In this document: piece after piece, positions 7,429-16,165 of the stretch
How the letters are laid out: the number at the start of each line of letters is the position of its first letter
Numbering within the stretch: position 1 is the stretch's first letter
DNA from: Oscillospiraceae bacterium
Lineage (GTDB): Bacteria; Bacillota; Clostridia; Oscillospirales; Oscillospiraceae
Reading direction: 5' to 3'
Length of the DNA stretch: 64,000 bases
NCBI GenBank assembly: GCA_015067435.1
Contig: SVMM01000016.1
Location: 1-64,000, forward strand
Translations under genes and position numbers: made by a program
Notes under the pieces: model-generated
Database searches by the model: none
The model's input: only the letters and a program-made list of their open reading frames with translations
What the model was told of the DNA's origin: nothing

Positions 7429-7457
7429 ATATTAGCAGATGGCAGACGCTTTGTCAA
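7429..7457 (-). promoter_or_regulatory. Promoter of the tRNA-Thr/tRNA-Tyr operon
   Basis: On the minus strand TTGACA (7452-7457) and TAATAT (7429-7434) are 17 bases apart, about 18 bases before tRNA-Thr. This is a near-consensus sigma-A promoter, as expected for stable RNA. Confidence 0.8.
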
Positions 7458-7497
7458 GAAAAATTTTTGCTAAAATCAGATTTTTTTTACTTCGTCC

Positions 7498-7525
7498 TTG
7501 ACATCTTACGGAACAATGGTACAAT
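7498..7525 (+). promoter_or_regulatory. Promoter of the yitT-trmO operon
   Basis: TTGACA (7498-7503) and TACAAT (7520-7525) have a 16-base spacer, 36 bases upstream of the YitT start codon. Confidence 0.75.
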
Positions 7526-7561
7526 ACACAATCACATCATCATTATAAAGGAAGGAATCCT

Positions 7562-8443
7562 ATGCTTCACAAAGCCATGCAAAACCGGTGGACACGCATC
7601 GTGCTCGCCGTGATCGGCACCTTTATCACCAGCTTCGGCATGAACTACTTCATCGTGCCGATGAAGCTCTACGGCGGTGGCATCACCGGCGTCAGCCAGC
7701 TGCTGCGCACCCTGATGTCGCGCACCATGACGCTGCCGGCGGGCGTGGACGTCGCCGGTATCCTGTACCTGCTGTTCAACATCCCGCTGCTCGTGCTGGC
7801 GTGGCGCTCGCTGGGGCGCGGGCTGGCGGTCCGCACCGTGATCTGCACGCTCACGTCGTCCCTGTTTTTGAGCATCCTCACCGCGCCCGCCACGCCGATC
7901 CTGGAGGAGCGGCTCGCCTCCTGCATGGTCGGCGGCATCCTCTGCGGCTTCGGCCTCGGCCTGACGCTGACCTGCGGCAGCACCAGCGGCGGACTGGACA
8001 TTCTCGGACTCTGGCTCAACCAGCGCGGCAGCCACTTCACCGTCGGGCGCTTCTCCCTCGGCTTCAACGCGATCCTCTACGGCCTGTGCGCGGTGCTGTT
8101 CGACCTGCCCACCGCTCTGTACTCCATTATCTATAATGTATTCTGCTCGCTGTTCATGGACCGCGTCCACCAGCAGGGCATCAGCGCGCAAGTGCTGATC
8201 TTTACCCGCGACGAGGACCCGGAGCTGCCCCAGAACATCATGCACCGCCTCAACCGCGGCGTGACCTACTGGGACGGCATGGGCGCCTATACGGGCCACC
8301 GGATGCGCGTGCTGTGCGTGTGCGTCACCAAATTCGAGGTGGACGAGCTGCGCCACATCGTGCGCGAGCTTGACCCCAACGCGTTTTTCATCGAGCAGGA
8401 GGGCGTCCGCATCGACGGGCATTTCGTGCACAAGATCGCCTGA
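7562..8443 (+). CDS. YitT family membrane protein
   Basis: A 293-residue inner-membrane protein. Residues about 10-200 contain five to six hydrophobic helices with family landmarks such as FGMNYFIVPMKLYGGGITGVSQ and GLTLTCGSTSGGLDI. Residues about 205-290 are the cytoplasmic DUF2179 domain (RGVTYWDGMGAYTG, EVDELRHIV). The function of YitT proteins is not settled; they are treated as transporters or channels. It has an AAGGAAGGAA site and is followed 24 bases later by trmO in the same operon. Confidence 0.85.
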   Translation: MLHKAMQNRWTRIVLAVIGTFITSFGMNYFIVPMKLYGGGITGVSQLLRTLMSRTMTLPAGVDVAGILYLLFNIPLLVLAWRSLGRGLAVRTVICTLTSSLFLSILTAPATPILEERLASCMVGGILCGFGLGLTLTCGSTSGGLDILGLWLNQRGSHFTVGRFSLGFNAILYGLCAVLFDLPTALYSIIYNVFCSLFMDRVHQQGISAQVLIFTRDEDPELPQNIMHRLNRGVTYWDGMGAYTGHRMRVLCVCVTKFEVDELRHIVRELDPNAFFIEQEGVRIDGHFVHKIA

Positions 8444-8467
8444 GCGGCGCGCGGGGAGGCGGAGCGT

Positions 8468-9166
8468 ATGGAAAACCACACTCTTCGGGTAATCGCGCGG
8501 ATGCGCAGCGATTTTCCGGCGAAATTCGGCGTGCCGCGCCAGAGCGGGCTGGTGCCGGAGCTGACGGGCCGCGTTGTGTTCGAGCCGGAGTACCGCAATC
8601 CGGACGCGCTGCGCGGCGTCGAGGGCTTTTCCCACCTGTGGCTGATCTGGCAGTTCTCCGAGGCGGCGCGCGACGAGTGGTCGCCCACCGTGCGCCCGCC
8701 GCGGCTGGGCGGCAACGAGCGAATGGGCGTGTTTGCCACGCGCTCGCCGTTCCGCCCGAACCCTCTGGGGCTGAGCTGCGTGAAGCTGGAGGGCGTGGAA
8801 TGGGACGCGCCGGACGGCCCCGCGCTGCGCGTCTCGGGCGCGGACCTCATGGACGGGACGCCGATCTACGACGTCAAGCCCTACGTGCCCTATGCCGACG
8901 CGCACCCCGACGCGCGCGGCGGCTTTGCACAGGCGCGGGCGGAGACGATCGCCGTGGACTTCCCGCCGGAGCTGCTCGCGCGGGTGCCGGAGGCGCTGCG
9001 CGGCGCGCTGTGCGGCGTGCTGGCGCAGGACCCGCGCCCACGCTACCAGAACGACCCGCGGCGTGTCTACGGCATGGCGTTTGCGTCGCTGAACGTGCGG
9101 TTTTCCGTCGCGAACGGTACGCTGACCGTCGTGGACGTTGCGGAACGGGAAACGGGAGCCGATTGA
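8468..9166 (+). CDS. trmO: tRNA (N6-threonylcarbamoyladenosine37-N6)-methyltransferase TrmO
   Basis: A 232-residue TsaA/YaeB-family protein that uses SAM to methylate t6A37 of certain tRNAs to m6t6A. The N-terminal beta barrel (residues 1-145) has the hallmark phrases GVPRQSGLVPE, EGFSHLWLIWQF and ATRSPFRPNPLGLS, then DLMDGTPIYDVKPYVPYAD. The smaller C-terminal domain holds DPRRVYGMAF. It is the second gene of the yitT operon and ends just before a strong terminator. Another t6A37 modifier, mtaB, lies at 21.7 kb. Confidence 0.9.
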   Translation: MENHTLRVIARMRSDFPAKFGVPRQSGLVPELTGRVVFEPEYRNPDALRGVEGFSHLWLIWQFSEAARDEWSPTVRPPRLGGNERMGVFATRSPFRPNPLGLSCVKLEGVEWDAPDGPALRVSGADLMDGTPIYDVKPYVPYADAHPDARGGFAQARAETIAVDFPPELLARVPEALRGALCGVLAQDPRPRYQNDPRRVYGMAFASLNVRFSVANGTLTVVDVAERETGAD

Positions 9167-9175
9167 AGATGACAT

Positions 9176-9211
9176 AAAAATCCGGAAAAGCGTTGCTTTT
9201 CCGGATTTTTT
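9176..9211 (+). terminator. Intrinsic terminator after trmO
   Basis: AAAATCCGGAAAAGC pairs with GCTTTTCCGGATTTT around a GTT loop and ends in a T run. Confidence 0.92.
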
Positions 9212-9280
9212 GTGATAAAATATAAGAAAAATATGCGAAAAAGCAGCGAAACCACAACATATTGAGCATGGAGAGCAACT

Positions 9281-11647
9281 ATGGCACAACGTGTCGACCT
9301 GAACCGGGATTGGGAATTCAGCGAAAACGCCGACGATTTCAGCGGCGCCGTGACCGTGTCGCTGCCGCACACCTGCCGCGAGACGCCGTACGCCTGCTTT
9401 GACGAGAGCGCCTATCAGATGGTCTGCGGCTACCGCAGGCGCATCGTCGTGCCCGACGAGTGGGCGGGCAGGCGCGTGTTCCTCTGTGTCGGCGCGGCGG
9501 GACACAGCGCGGAGGTGTTCGTCGACGGGAAAATGTTGGGTGAGCACCGCTGCGGCTACACCGCCTTCCGCGTCGAGCTGACGGACGCGCTGACGCCCGG
9601 ACACGCGGCGGAGCTGACGATCCGCGTGGATACGCGCGAGTCGCAGGACATCCCGCCGTTCGGCTATGTGATCGACTACATGACCTTCGGCGGACTCTAC
9701 CGCGAGGTCTGGCTGGAGGTCACGGAGCAGACGTATCTTTCGGACGTGTTCGTCCGCCCCGCCGTTTCCGGCGTGCTGCACGGCACCGTGACGGTGGACG
9801 GCGCGCTGCGCGAGGGCATGACGCTGCGCCAGCACGTCGACGGCAGCGAGAAGCGCACCGCCGTTTCGGGCGAGGAGACGGAATTTTCGCTCTATGTGCC
9901 GGGCGCAAAGCGCTGGGAGCTTGACGAACCGAATCTGTATACCCTTGTGACCGAACTGGTTGACGGCGAAACCGTGCTCGACCGCGCGGAGACGCGCTTC
10001 GGCTTCCGCGAGGCGGACTGGCGCGCGGACGGCTTCTATCTTAACGGCGAAAAGGTGAAGCTCGCGGGGCTCAACCGCCACCAGAGCTACCCCTACGTCG
10101 GCTACGCGATGCCCGCGTCGATGCAGCGGCTGGACGCGGAGATTTTGAAAAACGAGCTGGGCTGCAACGCCGTGCGCACGTCGCACTATCCGCAGTCGCA
10201 GCACTTCATCGACCGCTGCGACGAGCTGGGACTGCTGGTGTTCACGGAGATCCCCGGCTGGCAGCACATCGGCGGGAGCGAAGCGTGGCGCGAGCAGGCG
10301 GTGCGCAACACGGAGGACATGGTGCGCCAGTACCGCAACCACCCCTCGATCGTCCTCTGGGGCGTGCGCATCAACGAGTCGCAGGACGACGACGCGCTCT
10401 ACGAGCGGACGAACGCCGCGGCGCGCCGCCTTGACCCGACGCGCGCCACCGGCGGCGTGCGCTACCTCAAAAAGAGCCGGCTGCTGGAGGATGTGTACAC
10501 CTACAACGACTTCGTGCACGACGGGAGCAACAGGGGCTGCGAGAAGAAAAAGGACGTCACGCCCGACACGGGCAGGGCATACCTCGTCAGCGAGTATAAC
10601 GGGCACATGTACCCGACCAAGGCCTACGACAGCGAGGAGCACCGTCTGGAGCACGCGCTGCGCCACGCGAACGTGCTCGACGCGCTCGCGGCGGAGGACG
10701 ATATCGCCGGCGGCTTCGGCTGGTGCATGTTCGACTACAACACCCACCGCGACTTCGGCAGCGGCGACCGCGTGTGCTACCACGGCGTGCTGGACATGTT
10801 CCGCAACCCCAAGACAGCCGCGGACGTTTACGCCGCGCGGCGGAGTGAGCCGCTGCTCGCGGTCAGCTCGTCGTTCGACATCGGCGAGCATCCGGCGAGC
10901 AACCGCGGCCGCGTGTTCGTCTTCACGAACGCCGACGAGGTTCGGATGTACAAAAACGGCAAATACATCCGCAGCTACACCCACGCGGATTCGCCCTATA
11001 AACACATGATAAACCCGCCGATCGAGATCGACGACTTCATCGGCGGCCAGATCGCGGAGAACGAGGCGTTCGCGCCCGCGCAGGCGCGGTTCGTCAAGGA
11101 ACTGCTCAACCACGCGGCGCGCTTTGGCATGAACCACCTGCCGCCGGAGCTGATCGCGAAGGCGGGCGTGCTGATGGCGCGCTGGCGCATGAGCTTTGAC
11201 GACGCCTACCGGCTCTACGGCAAGTACATCAACAACTGGGGCGACGCGGCGGCGGAGTTCCGCTTCGAGGCGGTGAAAAACGGCACGGTCGTGCAGACCG
11301 CCGTCAAATCTCCGGCGACGGAGCGGCGGCTGCGCGTGCGCGTCAGCCACACGGCGCTCGTCGAGGGCGCGACCTACGACGTCGCGGCGCTGCGCCTCGC
11401 GCTGACGGACCAGAACGGCAACGTCCTGCCCTTCGCGCAGGAGCCGGTCGCGCTCGCCGCCGAGGGGCCGATCGAAGTGATCGGGCCGCGGACCGCCGTG
11501 CTGCGCGGCGGCCTCGGCGGAACGTATGTAAAGTCGACCGGCCTGTCGGGCGAGGCGGCGCTCACGCTCACGCTCGACGGCGCGGAGCCGGTGCGGATCG
11601 CATTCACGGTGACAAAGAGGGAGGATTCAGATGCAGGATCGGTCTAA
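9281..11647 (+). CDS. Glycoside hydrolase family 2 (beta-galactosidase-type) enzyme
   Basis: A 788-residue cytoplasmic GH2 enzyme with no signal peptide. Residues 1-165 are the sugar-binding jelly roll (DLNRDWEFS, YRRRIVVP). The immunoglobulin-like domain spans about 165-245. The TIM barrel follows, with LAGLNRHQSYPYVG, the acid/base glutamate in WGVRINES, the nucleophile glutamate in LVSEYNGHM and GWCMFDYNTHRDFGSGD. A C-terminal beta domain completes it. The substrate is probably a beta-galactoside or related glycoside. It overlaps the next gene by 17 bases and heads an operon with a GT-B-like protein and a sugar symporter. Confidence 0.88.
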   Translation: MAQRVDLNRDWEFSENADDFSGAVTVSLPHTCRETPYACFDESAYQMVCGYRRRIVVPDEWAGRRVFLCVGAAGHSAEVFVDGKMLGEHRCGYTAFRVELTDALTPGHAAELTIRVDTRESQDIPPFGYVIDYMTFGGLYREVWLEVTEQTYLSDVFVRPAVSGVLHGTVTVDGALREGMTLRQHVDGSEKRTAVSGEETEFSLYVPGAKRWELDEPNLYTLVTELVDGETVLDRAETRFGFREADWRADGFYLNGEKVKLAGLNRHQSYPYVGYAMPASMQRLDAEILKNELGCNAVRTSHYPQSQHFIDRCDELGLLVFTEIPGWQHIGGSEAWREQAVRNTEDMVRQYRNHPSIVLWGVRINESQDDDALYERTNAAARRLDPTRATGGVRYLKKSRLLEDVYTYNDFVHDGSNRGCEKKKDVTPDTGRAYLVSEYNGHMYPTKAYDSEEHRLEHALRHANVLDALAAEDDIAGGFGWCMFDYNTHRDFGSGDRVCYHGVLDMFRNPKTAADVYAARRSEPLLAVSSSFDIGEHPASNRGRVFVFTNADEVRMYKNGKYIRSYTHADSPYKHMINPPIEIDDFIGGQIAENEAFAPAQARFVKELLNHAARFGMNHLPPELIAKAGVLMARWRMSFDDAYRLYGKYINNWGDAAAEFRFEAVKNGTVVQTAVKSPATERRLRVRVSHTALVEGATYDVAALRLALTDQNGNVLPFAQEPVALAAEGPIEVIGPRTAVLRGGLGGTYVKSTGLSGEAALTLTLDGAEPVRIAFTVTKREDSDAGSV

Positions 11648-13109
11648 GGTGATTTTCGGCAACCCCATCTCGCAGCGTGACTATGACAAGGCGCTCAAGT
11701 CCAAGGCGAAATACGCGCGCAAGTACGGCGACGACGCAAACGCGAACTACAGTGTGAAGCTGGTGGACAACGCCTGTCTCTTTGCGCCGCTGGGCGTGCG
11801 CGACATCCGCGTGGCGGAGGGCGCCGGCGATACGGCGTTCGACACGGAAAAGGGCGTCATCGTCGGCAACATCCGCATGGGCTTCGGCCACTACCGCATC
11901 TCCATCGCCATGGCGAGCGCGGCGCACGCGTTGGGCTATGTGCCCTACTGGATGGACCTCAACTCCTATCCGGACACGACCTGCACCAAGGTCATCGGCG
12001 CGCAGAACGAGCTGTACTCCCTCGGCTCGCGCCTGAGCCAGAGGTTTTGGCTCTTCAACAAGCTCGTGTGGGAGCCGGTGAACTATGAGGGCTTCCGCAA
12101 GCTGAGCTATAACGCTGCTGACCAGAAGAACGCGGAACTGATGGCGCCGGTCTTCGCGAACGTACCCAAGGACATCCCGGTCATCGGCACCCACGTCTGG
12201 CCCGCGCAGGCGGCGCTGCACGCGGGGATGAAGTACGTCGTCAACGCCATCCCCGACAACTGGCCCATGGCGCTGCACCTCGCCGAGGGCGGCGTGCACA
12301 CCATCCAGACGCACCAGTCCTATATGGGCTACCGCATCCTGAACGGTATGCAGGGCAGGGACGTGCTCAAACCCATGCCCGCGGACAGCCTCTACTACAC
12401 GGGCCACTACGTCGACCACGAGCTGGTCGCGAATCTGGAGCGCGACTGCGAGAAGCGCCTCGCGCGCAAGGCCAGCGGCGAGCCGATGCGCTTCCTGCTG
12501 ACCATCGGCGGCGCGGGCGCGCAGCGCGAGCTGTTCGCCGCGGTCATCACGCACCTGCTGCCCGCCGTGCGGGAGGGGCGCGCGGCGCTCTACGTCAACG
12601 TCGGCGACTACCGCAAGGTCTGGGACGAGCTGACGCAGGAGGTCGACGGCCTCGCCGCGCTCTCGACGGAGCACTTCGACGACTGGGCGGAGACGCTGCG
12701 CTTCGCGGAGGGCGCGCCGGACGGCATCGTCACGGGCGTCCACGCCTTCTACCACAGGGATATCTTTCAGGCGGTGTACTGCACAAACCTCCTGATGCGC
12801 TCGTGCGACGTGCTGGCGACCAAGCCGAGCGAGCTGGCGTTCTATCCCGTGCCGAAGCTCTTCTTAAAGCGCATCGGCGGGCATGAGAAGTGGGGCGCCA
12901 TCCACTCCGCCGAGATGGGCGACGGCACGCTGGAGTGCGAGGACGTGCCGCACACGCTCCAGATGCTCGACCTGCTGCTCGGCGAGGAGACGCTCTTCGC
13001 CGAGATGGTCAAGGCGATCCTGGTAAACAAGTCGGCGGGGGTTTACGATGGCGCGTACAACGTCGTCAAGCTCGCCATTGGGTTGAAAAATGGCGACAAA
13101 ACGGAATAA
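11631..13109 (+). CDS. Unassigned GT-B-like protein of the glycoside operon
   Basis: A 492-residue protein that I cannot name. The N-terminal half has a glycine-rich turn and helix, GNIRMGFGHYRISIAMASAA, like the first nucleotide-binding loop of MurG or MGDG synthases. The C-terminal half has LLTIGGAGAQRELFAAV and, later, CDVLATKPSELAFYP, which line up with the sugar-nucleotide loops of the same GT-B fold. It could be a glycosyltransferase, a glycoside phosphorylase-like enzyme or a sugar-nucleotide epimerase relative. Translational overlap with the GH2 gene and a GPH symporter 45 bases downstream tie it to glycoside use. Confidence 0.6.
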   Translation: MQDRSKVIFGNPISQRDYDKALKSKAKYARKYGDDANANYSVKLVDNACLFAPLGVRDIRVAEGAGDTAFDTEKGVIVGNIRMGFGHYRISIAMASAAHALGYVPYWMDLNSYPDTTCTKVIGAQNELYSLGSRLSQRFWLFNKLVWEPVNYEGFRKLSYNAADQKNAELMAPVFANVPKDIPVIGTHVWPAQAALHAGMKYVVNAIPDNWPMALHLAEGGVHTIQTHQSYMGYRILNGMQGRDVLKPMPADSLYYTGHYVDHELVANLERDCEKRLARKASGEPMRFLLTIGGAGAQRELFAAVITHLLPAVREGRAALYVNVGDYRKVWDELTQEVDGLAALSTEHFDDWAETLRFAEGAPDGIVTGVHAFYHRDIFQAVYCTNLLMRSCDVLATKPSELAFYPVPKLFLKRIGGHEKWGAIHSAEMGDGTLECEDVPHTLQMLDLLLGEETLFAEMVKAILVNKSAGVYDGAYNVVKLAIGLKNGDKTE

Positions 13110-13154
13110 TTGCCGAAATATCAACAAAGCGTAATCTACAAAGGAGAATCATTC

Positions 13155-14597
13155 GTGGACAGCAAACAGACATTGACCGGCAGGGCAAAGTTTTCCTACG
13201 CGCTCGGCGCCGTGGGCAAGGACATGGTCTACATGCTCTCGGCGAGCTATGTGCTCTATTACTTTCAGGACATCATGGGCGTCAGCGCCATCGCCATGGG
13301 CACGATTTTGCTCGCGGCGCGCGTGTTCGACGCGTTCAACGACCCCATCATGGGCGTCATCGTCGCCAAGACCAAGACGAGGTGGGGCAAGTTCCGCCCG
13401 TGGCTGCTGATCGGCACGCTGACGAACGCGGTGGTGCTGTACCTGATGTTCGCCGCGCCGCCGACGCTGGACGCCGCGGGCCTGACCGCCTATGCCGCCG
13501 TGACCTACATCCTCTGGGGCGTGACCTACACGATGATGGACATTCCCTACTGGTCGATGATCCCCGCGTTTACCGAGGGCGGCAAGGAGCGCGAGGGCCT
13601 CACGACGCTGGCGAGGTCCGCCGCGGGCGTCGGCAGCGCGATCATCACGATCATCACGCTCATCAGCGTGCACGCGCTGGGCAACCTGTTCGGCGGCGCG
13701 AACGCCCGCGAGATCGAGATCGTCGGCTTCAGGTGGTTCTCCCTTGTGATCGCGGTGGTATTCGTGCTCTTCACGATCATCACCTGCATCAACGTCAAGG
13801 AAAAGTCCACCGTGGAGATGGAGACCGTCTCCGTCGGACAGATGTTTAAAGCGCTGCTGCAAAACGATCAGGCGATGACCGTCACGATCACGATCGTGCT
13901 GGTGAACGGCGCGCTGTACATCACCTCCAACCTTGTGCTCTACTTCTTTAAGTATGACTTCGGCGGCACGGGCTGGTACAATGACTACACGCTCTTCAGC
14001 ACCTTCGGCGGCGGCATCCAGATCCTCTCGATGATGTTCCTCTATCCGTTGCTGCGCAATGGCCTCAAGCTGAGCAACACCCGCATCTTCTATGTCAGCA
14101 TGGGCATGGGCGCGGCTGGCTACGCGGTGCTCCTCGTGCTGACGTTCACAAACATGAGCAGCGTGTTCCTGCTGTGCATTCCCGCGTTCTTCATCTTCGC
14201 GACCAACGGCATCAACTCCATTCTCACGACGGTTTTCCTCGCCAACACCGTCGACTATGGCGAGCTGAAGAACAACCGGCGCGACGAGTCCGTCATCTTC
14301 TCGATGCAGACCTTCGTCGTGAAGCTGGCGTCCGGCGTGGCGGCGTTCATCGCCTCCGTCTGCCTGCAGGTCAACCAACTCTCCAACGCCGCCGTGTCCG
14401 AGGCGGACAAGCTGGTCGATTTCTCTGCCTCCGTTTCCACGAGCGCAAAGGTCGGGCTTCGCATGACGATGACGTTCATCCCGATCGCCGGACTCATCGT
14501 CGCGTTTTTCTGGTTCCGGAAGAAGTACTTCCTCACCGACGAGAAGGTCGAGGAGATCGCGCGGCAGGTCAAGGAGCGCCGCGGCGGAGAGACGTAA
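13155..14597 (+). CDS. GPH (MelB-type) cation:sugar symporter
   Basis: A 480-residue, 12-helix MFS transporter. The start is GTG at 13155, set by AAAGGAG 10 bases before it; an upstream TTG is in frame but has no such site. Family marks are FDAFNDPIMGVI near residue 55, KTKTRWGKFRPWL near 75 and YTMMDIPYWSMIP near 125. It is expected to import a glycoside or disaccharide with Na+ or H+, feeding the cytoplasmic GH2 enzyme two genes upstream. Confidence 0.9.
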   Translation: MDSKQTLTGRAKFSYALGAVGKDMVYMLSASYVLYYFQDIMGVSAIAMGTILLAARVFDAFNDPIMGVIVAKTKTRWGKFRPWLLIGTLTNAVVLYLMFAAPPTLDAAGLTAYAAVTYILWGVTYTMMDIPYWSMIPAFTEGGKEREGLTTLARSAAGVGSAIITIITLISVHALGNLFGGANAREIEIVGFRWFSLVIAVVFVLFTIITCINVKEKSTVEMETVSVGQMFKALLQNDQAMTVTITIVLVNGALYITSNLVLYFFKYDFGGTGWYNDYTLFSTFGGGIQILSMMFLYPLLRNGLKLSNTRIFYVSMGMGAAGYAVLLVLTFTNMSSVFLLCIPAFFIFATNGINSILTTVFLANTVDYGELKNNRRDESVIFSMQTFVVKLASGVAAFIASVCLQVNQLSNAAVSEADKLVDFSASVSTSAKVGLRMTMTFIPIAGLIVAFFWFRKKYFLTDEKVEEIARQVKERRGGET

Positions 14598-14645
14598 ACC
14601 GAAGGGAATGGCTCAGGGACACAACGCAAAGGAGGCGGTGCTTCC

Positions 14646-16100
14646 ATGAAACGCAGAAACGTATTTAAGGTCAACAAGGTTTTTGTCGGGGTTATTCTCG
14701 TCGTGGCGATCATTCTGCTGCTGACGATCGAATACCTCATATTGTCCAGCGTCAGCCGCGCCCAGGCGTATCAGACCGCGACCATGCTGAACGACCAGGT
14801 CAAGACCGTGCTGTCCAACAACGAGCGCAAGGAGCTGGCGCTGACCGACTCGCTCAAGGAGGACTACATCGCGCGGGCGAAGGCGGTCTCCTACATCGTC
14901 GACCGGATCCCGCGGACGGAGGATGATATTGTGGAGCTGATGCGCATCGCGAGCCTGCTCTCCATCGACGAGATCCACCTCTTTGACACCAGCGGCACGA
15001 TCTACGCCGGCACGGTGCCCGCGTATTACGGCTACAGCTTCGATTCGGGCGAGCAGATGGCGTACTTCAAGCCCATGCTCTACGAAAAAACGCTCGCCAT
15101 GTGCCAGGACGTCACGCCCAACACCGCCGAGGGCAAGGCGATGATGTACGCGATCTGCTGGAACGACGCGGGCACGCGGATGACGCAGATCGGCATCGAG
15201 CCGGTGCGCCTGATCGAGGAGCTGCGCGCCAATGAGGTCTCCGAGGTCGTCGCCGACATGCCCGCCTACATCGGCACGAAGATATTGGTGGCGGAGCTGG
15301 ACACGGGGGAGATCGTCGGCGCTACCTCGCCGCAGCTGCTGGGGAAGCCTCTGAGCGACATCGGCGTCAAAACGGACAAGCTGGAGCTGCCCGGCACGCG
15401 CCGCTTCACCGCGAAGGTTGACGGCGACGCGTCGTACTGCGTGGCGAGCGACTACGGCGATTACGTCATCGTCATCGCGCAGGTCCGGAGCGTTGCCAAC
15501 CGCAGTATTCCCTCGACCATGGCGACGGTGTTTCTGTATCTGCTGCTGGCGGTCGCGGCGATCATGCTCGTCGTGCGCCAGATGACGGTGCAGGTCATCG
15601 AGGAGCACCGCAACGCGAACACGGACCAGATGACGGGCTTCTTCAACCGCCGCGCCTACGAGGACGACATGGCGGAGCAGGAGAAATCGCCGCTTCACAA
15701 GAACTTCATCTACGTCTCGGCGGATCTCAACGGCCTGAAAACCGCGAACGACAACTTCGGCCACGACGCGGGCGACGAGCTGATCCGCGGCGCGGCGCAG
15801 TGCATGAAGCGCAGCTTCAGCAAGTACGGCAGGCTCTACCGCATCGGCGGCGACGAGTTTGCCGCCATGATCCACGCGGACGACAAGCAGCTCGACCACA
15901 TCAAGCGCGATTTCGCGCGCTGGATGGACGCGTGGTCGGAGCAGCACCAGAGACGGCTTGCCATCTCCTGCGGCTACGTGCGCTCCACCGAGTTTCCGGA
16001 CAAGACGAGCGCGGAGCTCGCAAAGATCGCCGACACCCGGATGTATCAGGCGAAGGACGAATATTACCGCACCTCCGGCCTCGACAGACGCCGTCGGTAA
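14646..16100 (+). CDS. Membrane-anchored diguanylate cyclase (GGDEF)
   Basis: A 484-residue sensor enzyme. One transmembrane helix lies at about 11-33 and a second at about 293-315. The 260 residues between them form an extracellular Cache-like sensor domain. The cytoplasmic GGDEF domain has an intact RIGGDEF at about 399-405, so it should make cyclic-di-GMP. The four residues where an RxxD inhibitory site would lie read SKYG, so product inhibition through that site is unlikely. It follows the sugar operon by 48 bases and may be cotranscribed. It ends at a bidirectional terminator facing uraA. Confidence 0.88.
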   Translation: MKRRNVFKVNKVFVGVILVVAIILLLTIEYLILSSVSRAQAYQTATMLNDQVKTVLSNNERKELALTDSLKEDYIARAKAVSYIVDRIPRTEDDIVELMRIASLLSIDEIHLFDTSGTIYAGTVPAYYGYSFDSGEQMAYFKPMLYEKTLAMCQDVTPNTAEGKAMMYAICWNDAGTRMTQIGIEPVRLIEELRANEVSEVVADMPAYIGTKILVAELDTGEIVGATSPQLLGKPLSDIGVKTDKLELPGTRRFTAKVDGDASYCVASDYGDYVIVIAQVRSVANRSIPSTMATVFLYLLLAVAAIMLVVRQMTVQVIEEHRNANTDQMTGFFNRRAYEDDMAEQEKSPLHKNFIYVSADLNGLKTANDNFGHDAGDELIRGAAQCMKRSFSKYGRLYRIGGDEFAAMIHADDKQLDHIKRDFARWMDAWSEQHQRRLAISCGYVRSTEFPDKTSAELAKIADTRMYQAKDEYYRTSGLDRRRR

Positions 16101-16114
16101 AAGACAAAAAAATC

Positions 16115-16144
16115 AAGGGAGAGGCGATTTGCCTCTCCCTTTTG
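16115..16144. terminator. Bidirectional terminator between the diguanylate cyclase and uraA
   Basis: AAGGGAGAGGC pairs with GCCTCTCCCTT around GATTT, with A and T tracts on either side serving both convergent genes. Confidence 0.85.
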
Positions 16145-16165
16145 CTTGGAATGTGTTTTCGGCGA

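Noticed and set aside
7532..11350. A 1272-codon open frame on the minus strand opposite yitT, trmO and the GH2 gene
   Set aside because: It is the reverse reading of well-supported genes; its product is His/Arg/Val-rich low-complexity with no domain, as expected from GC-rich third positions.
13110..13154. An upstream TTG start for the GPH symporter
   Set aside because: AAAGGAG is correctly spaced only for the GTG at 13155, and the extension has no homology.
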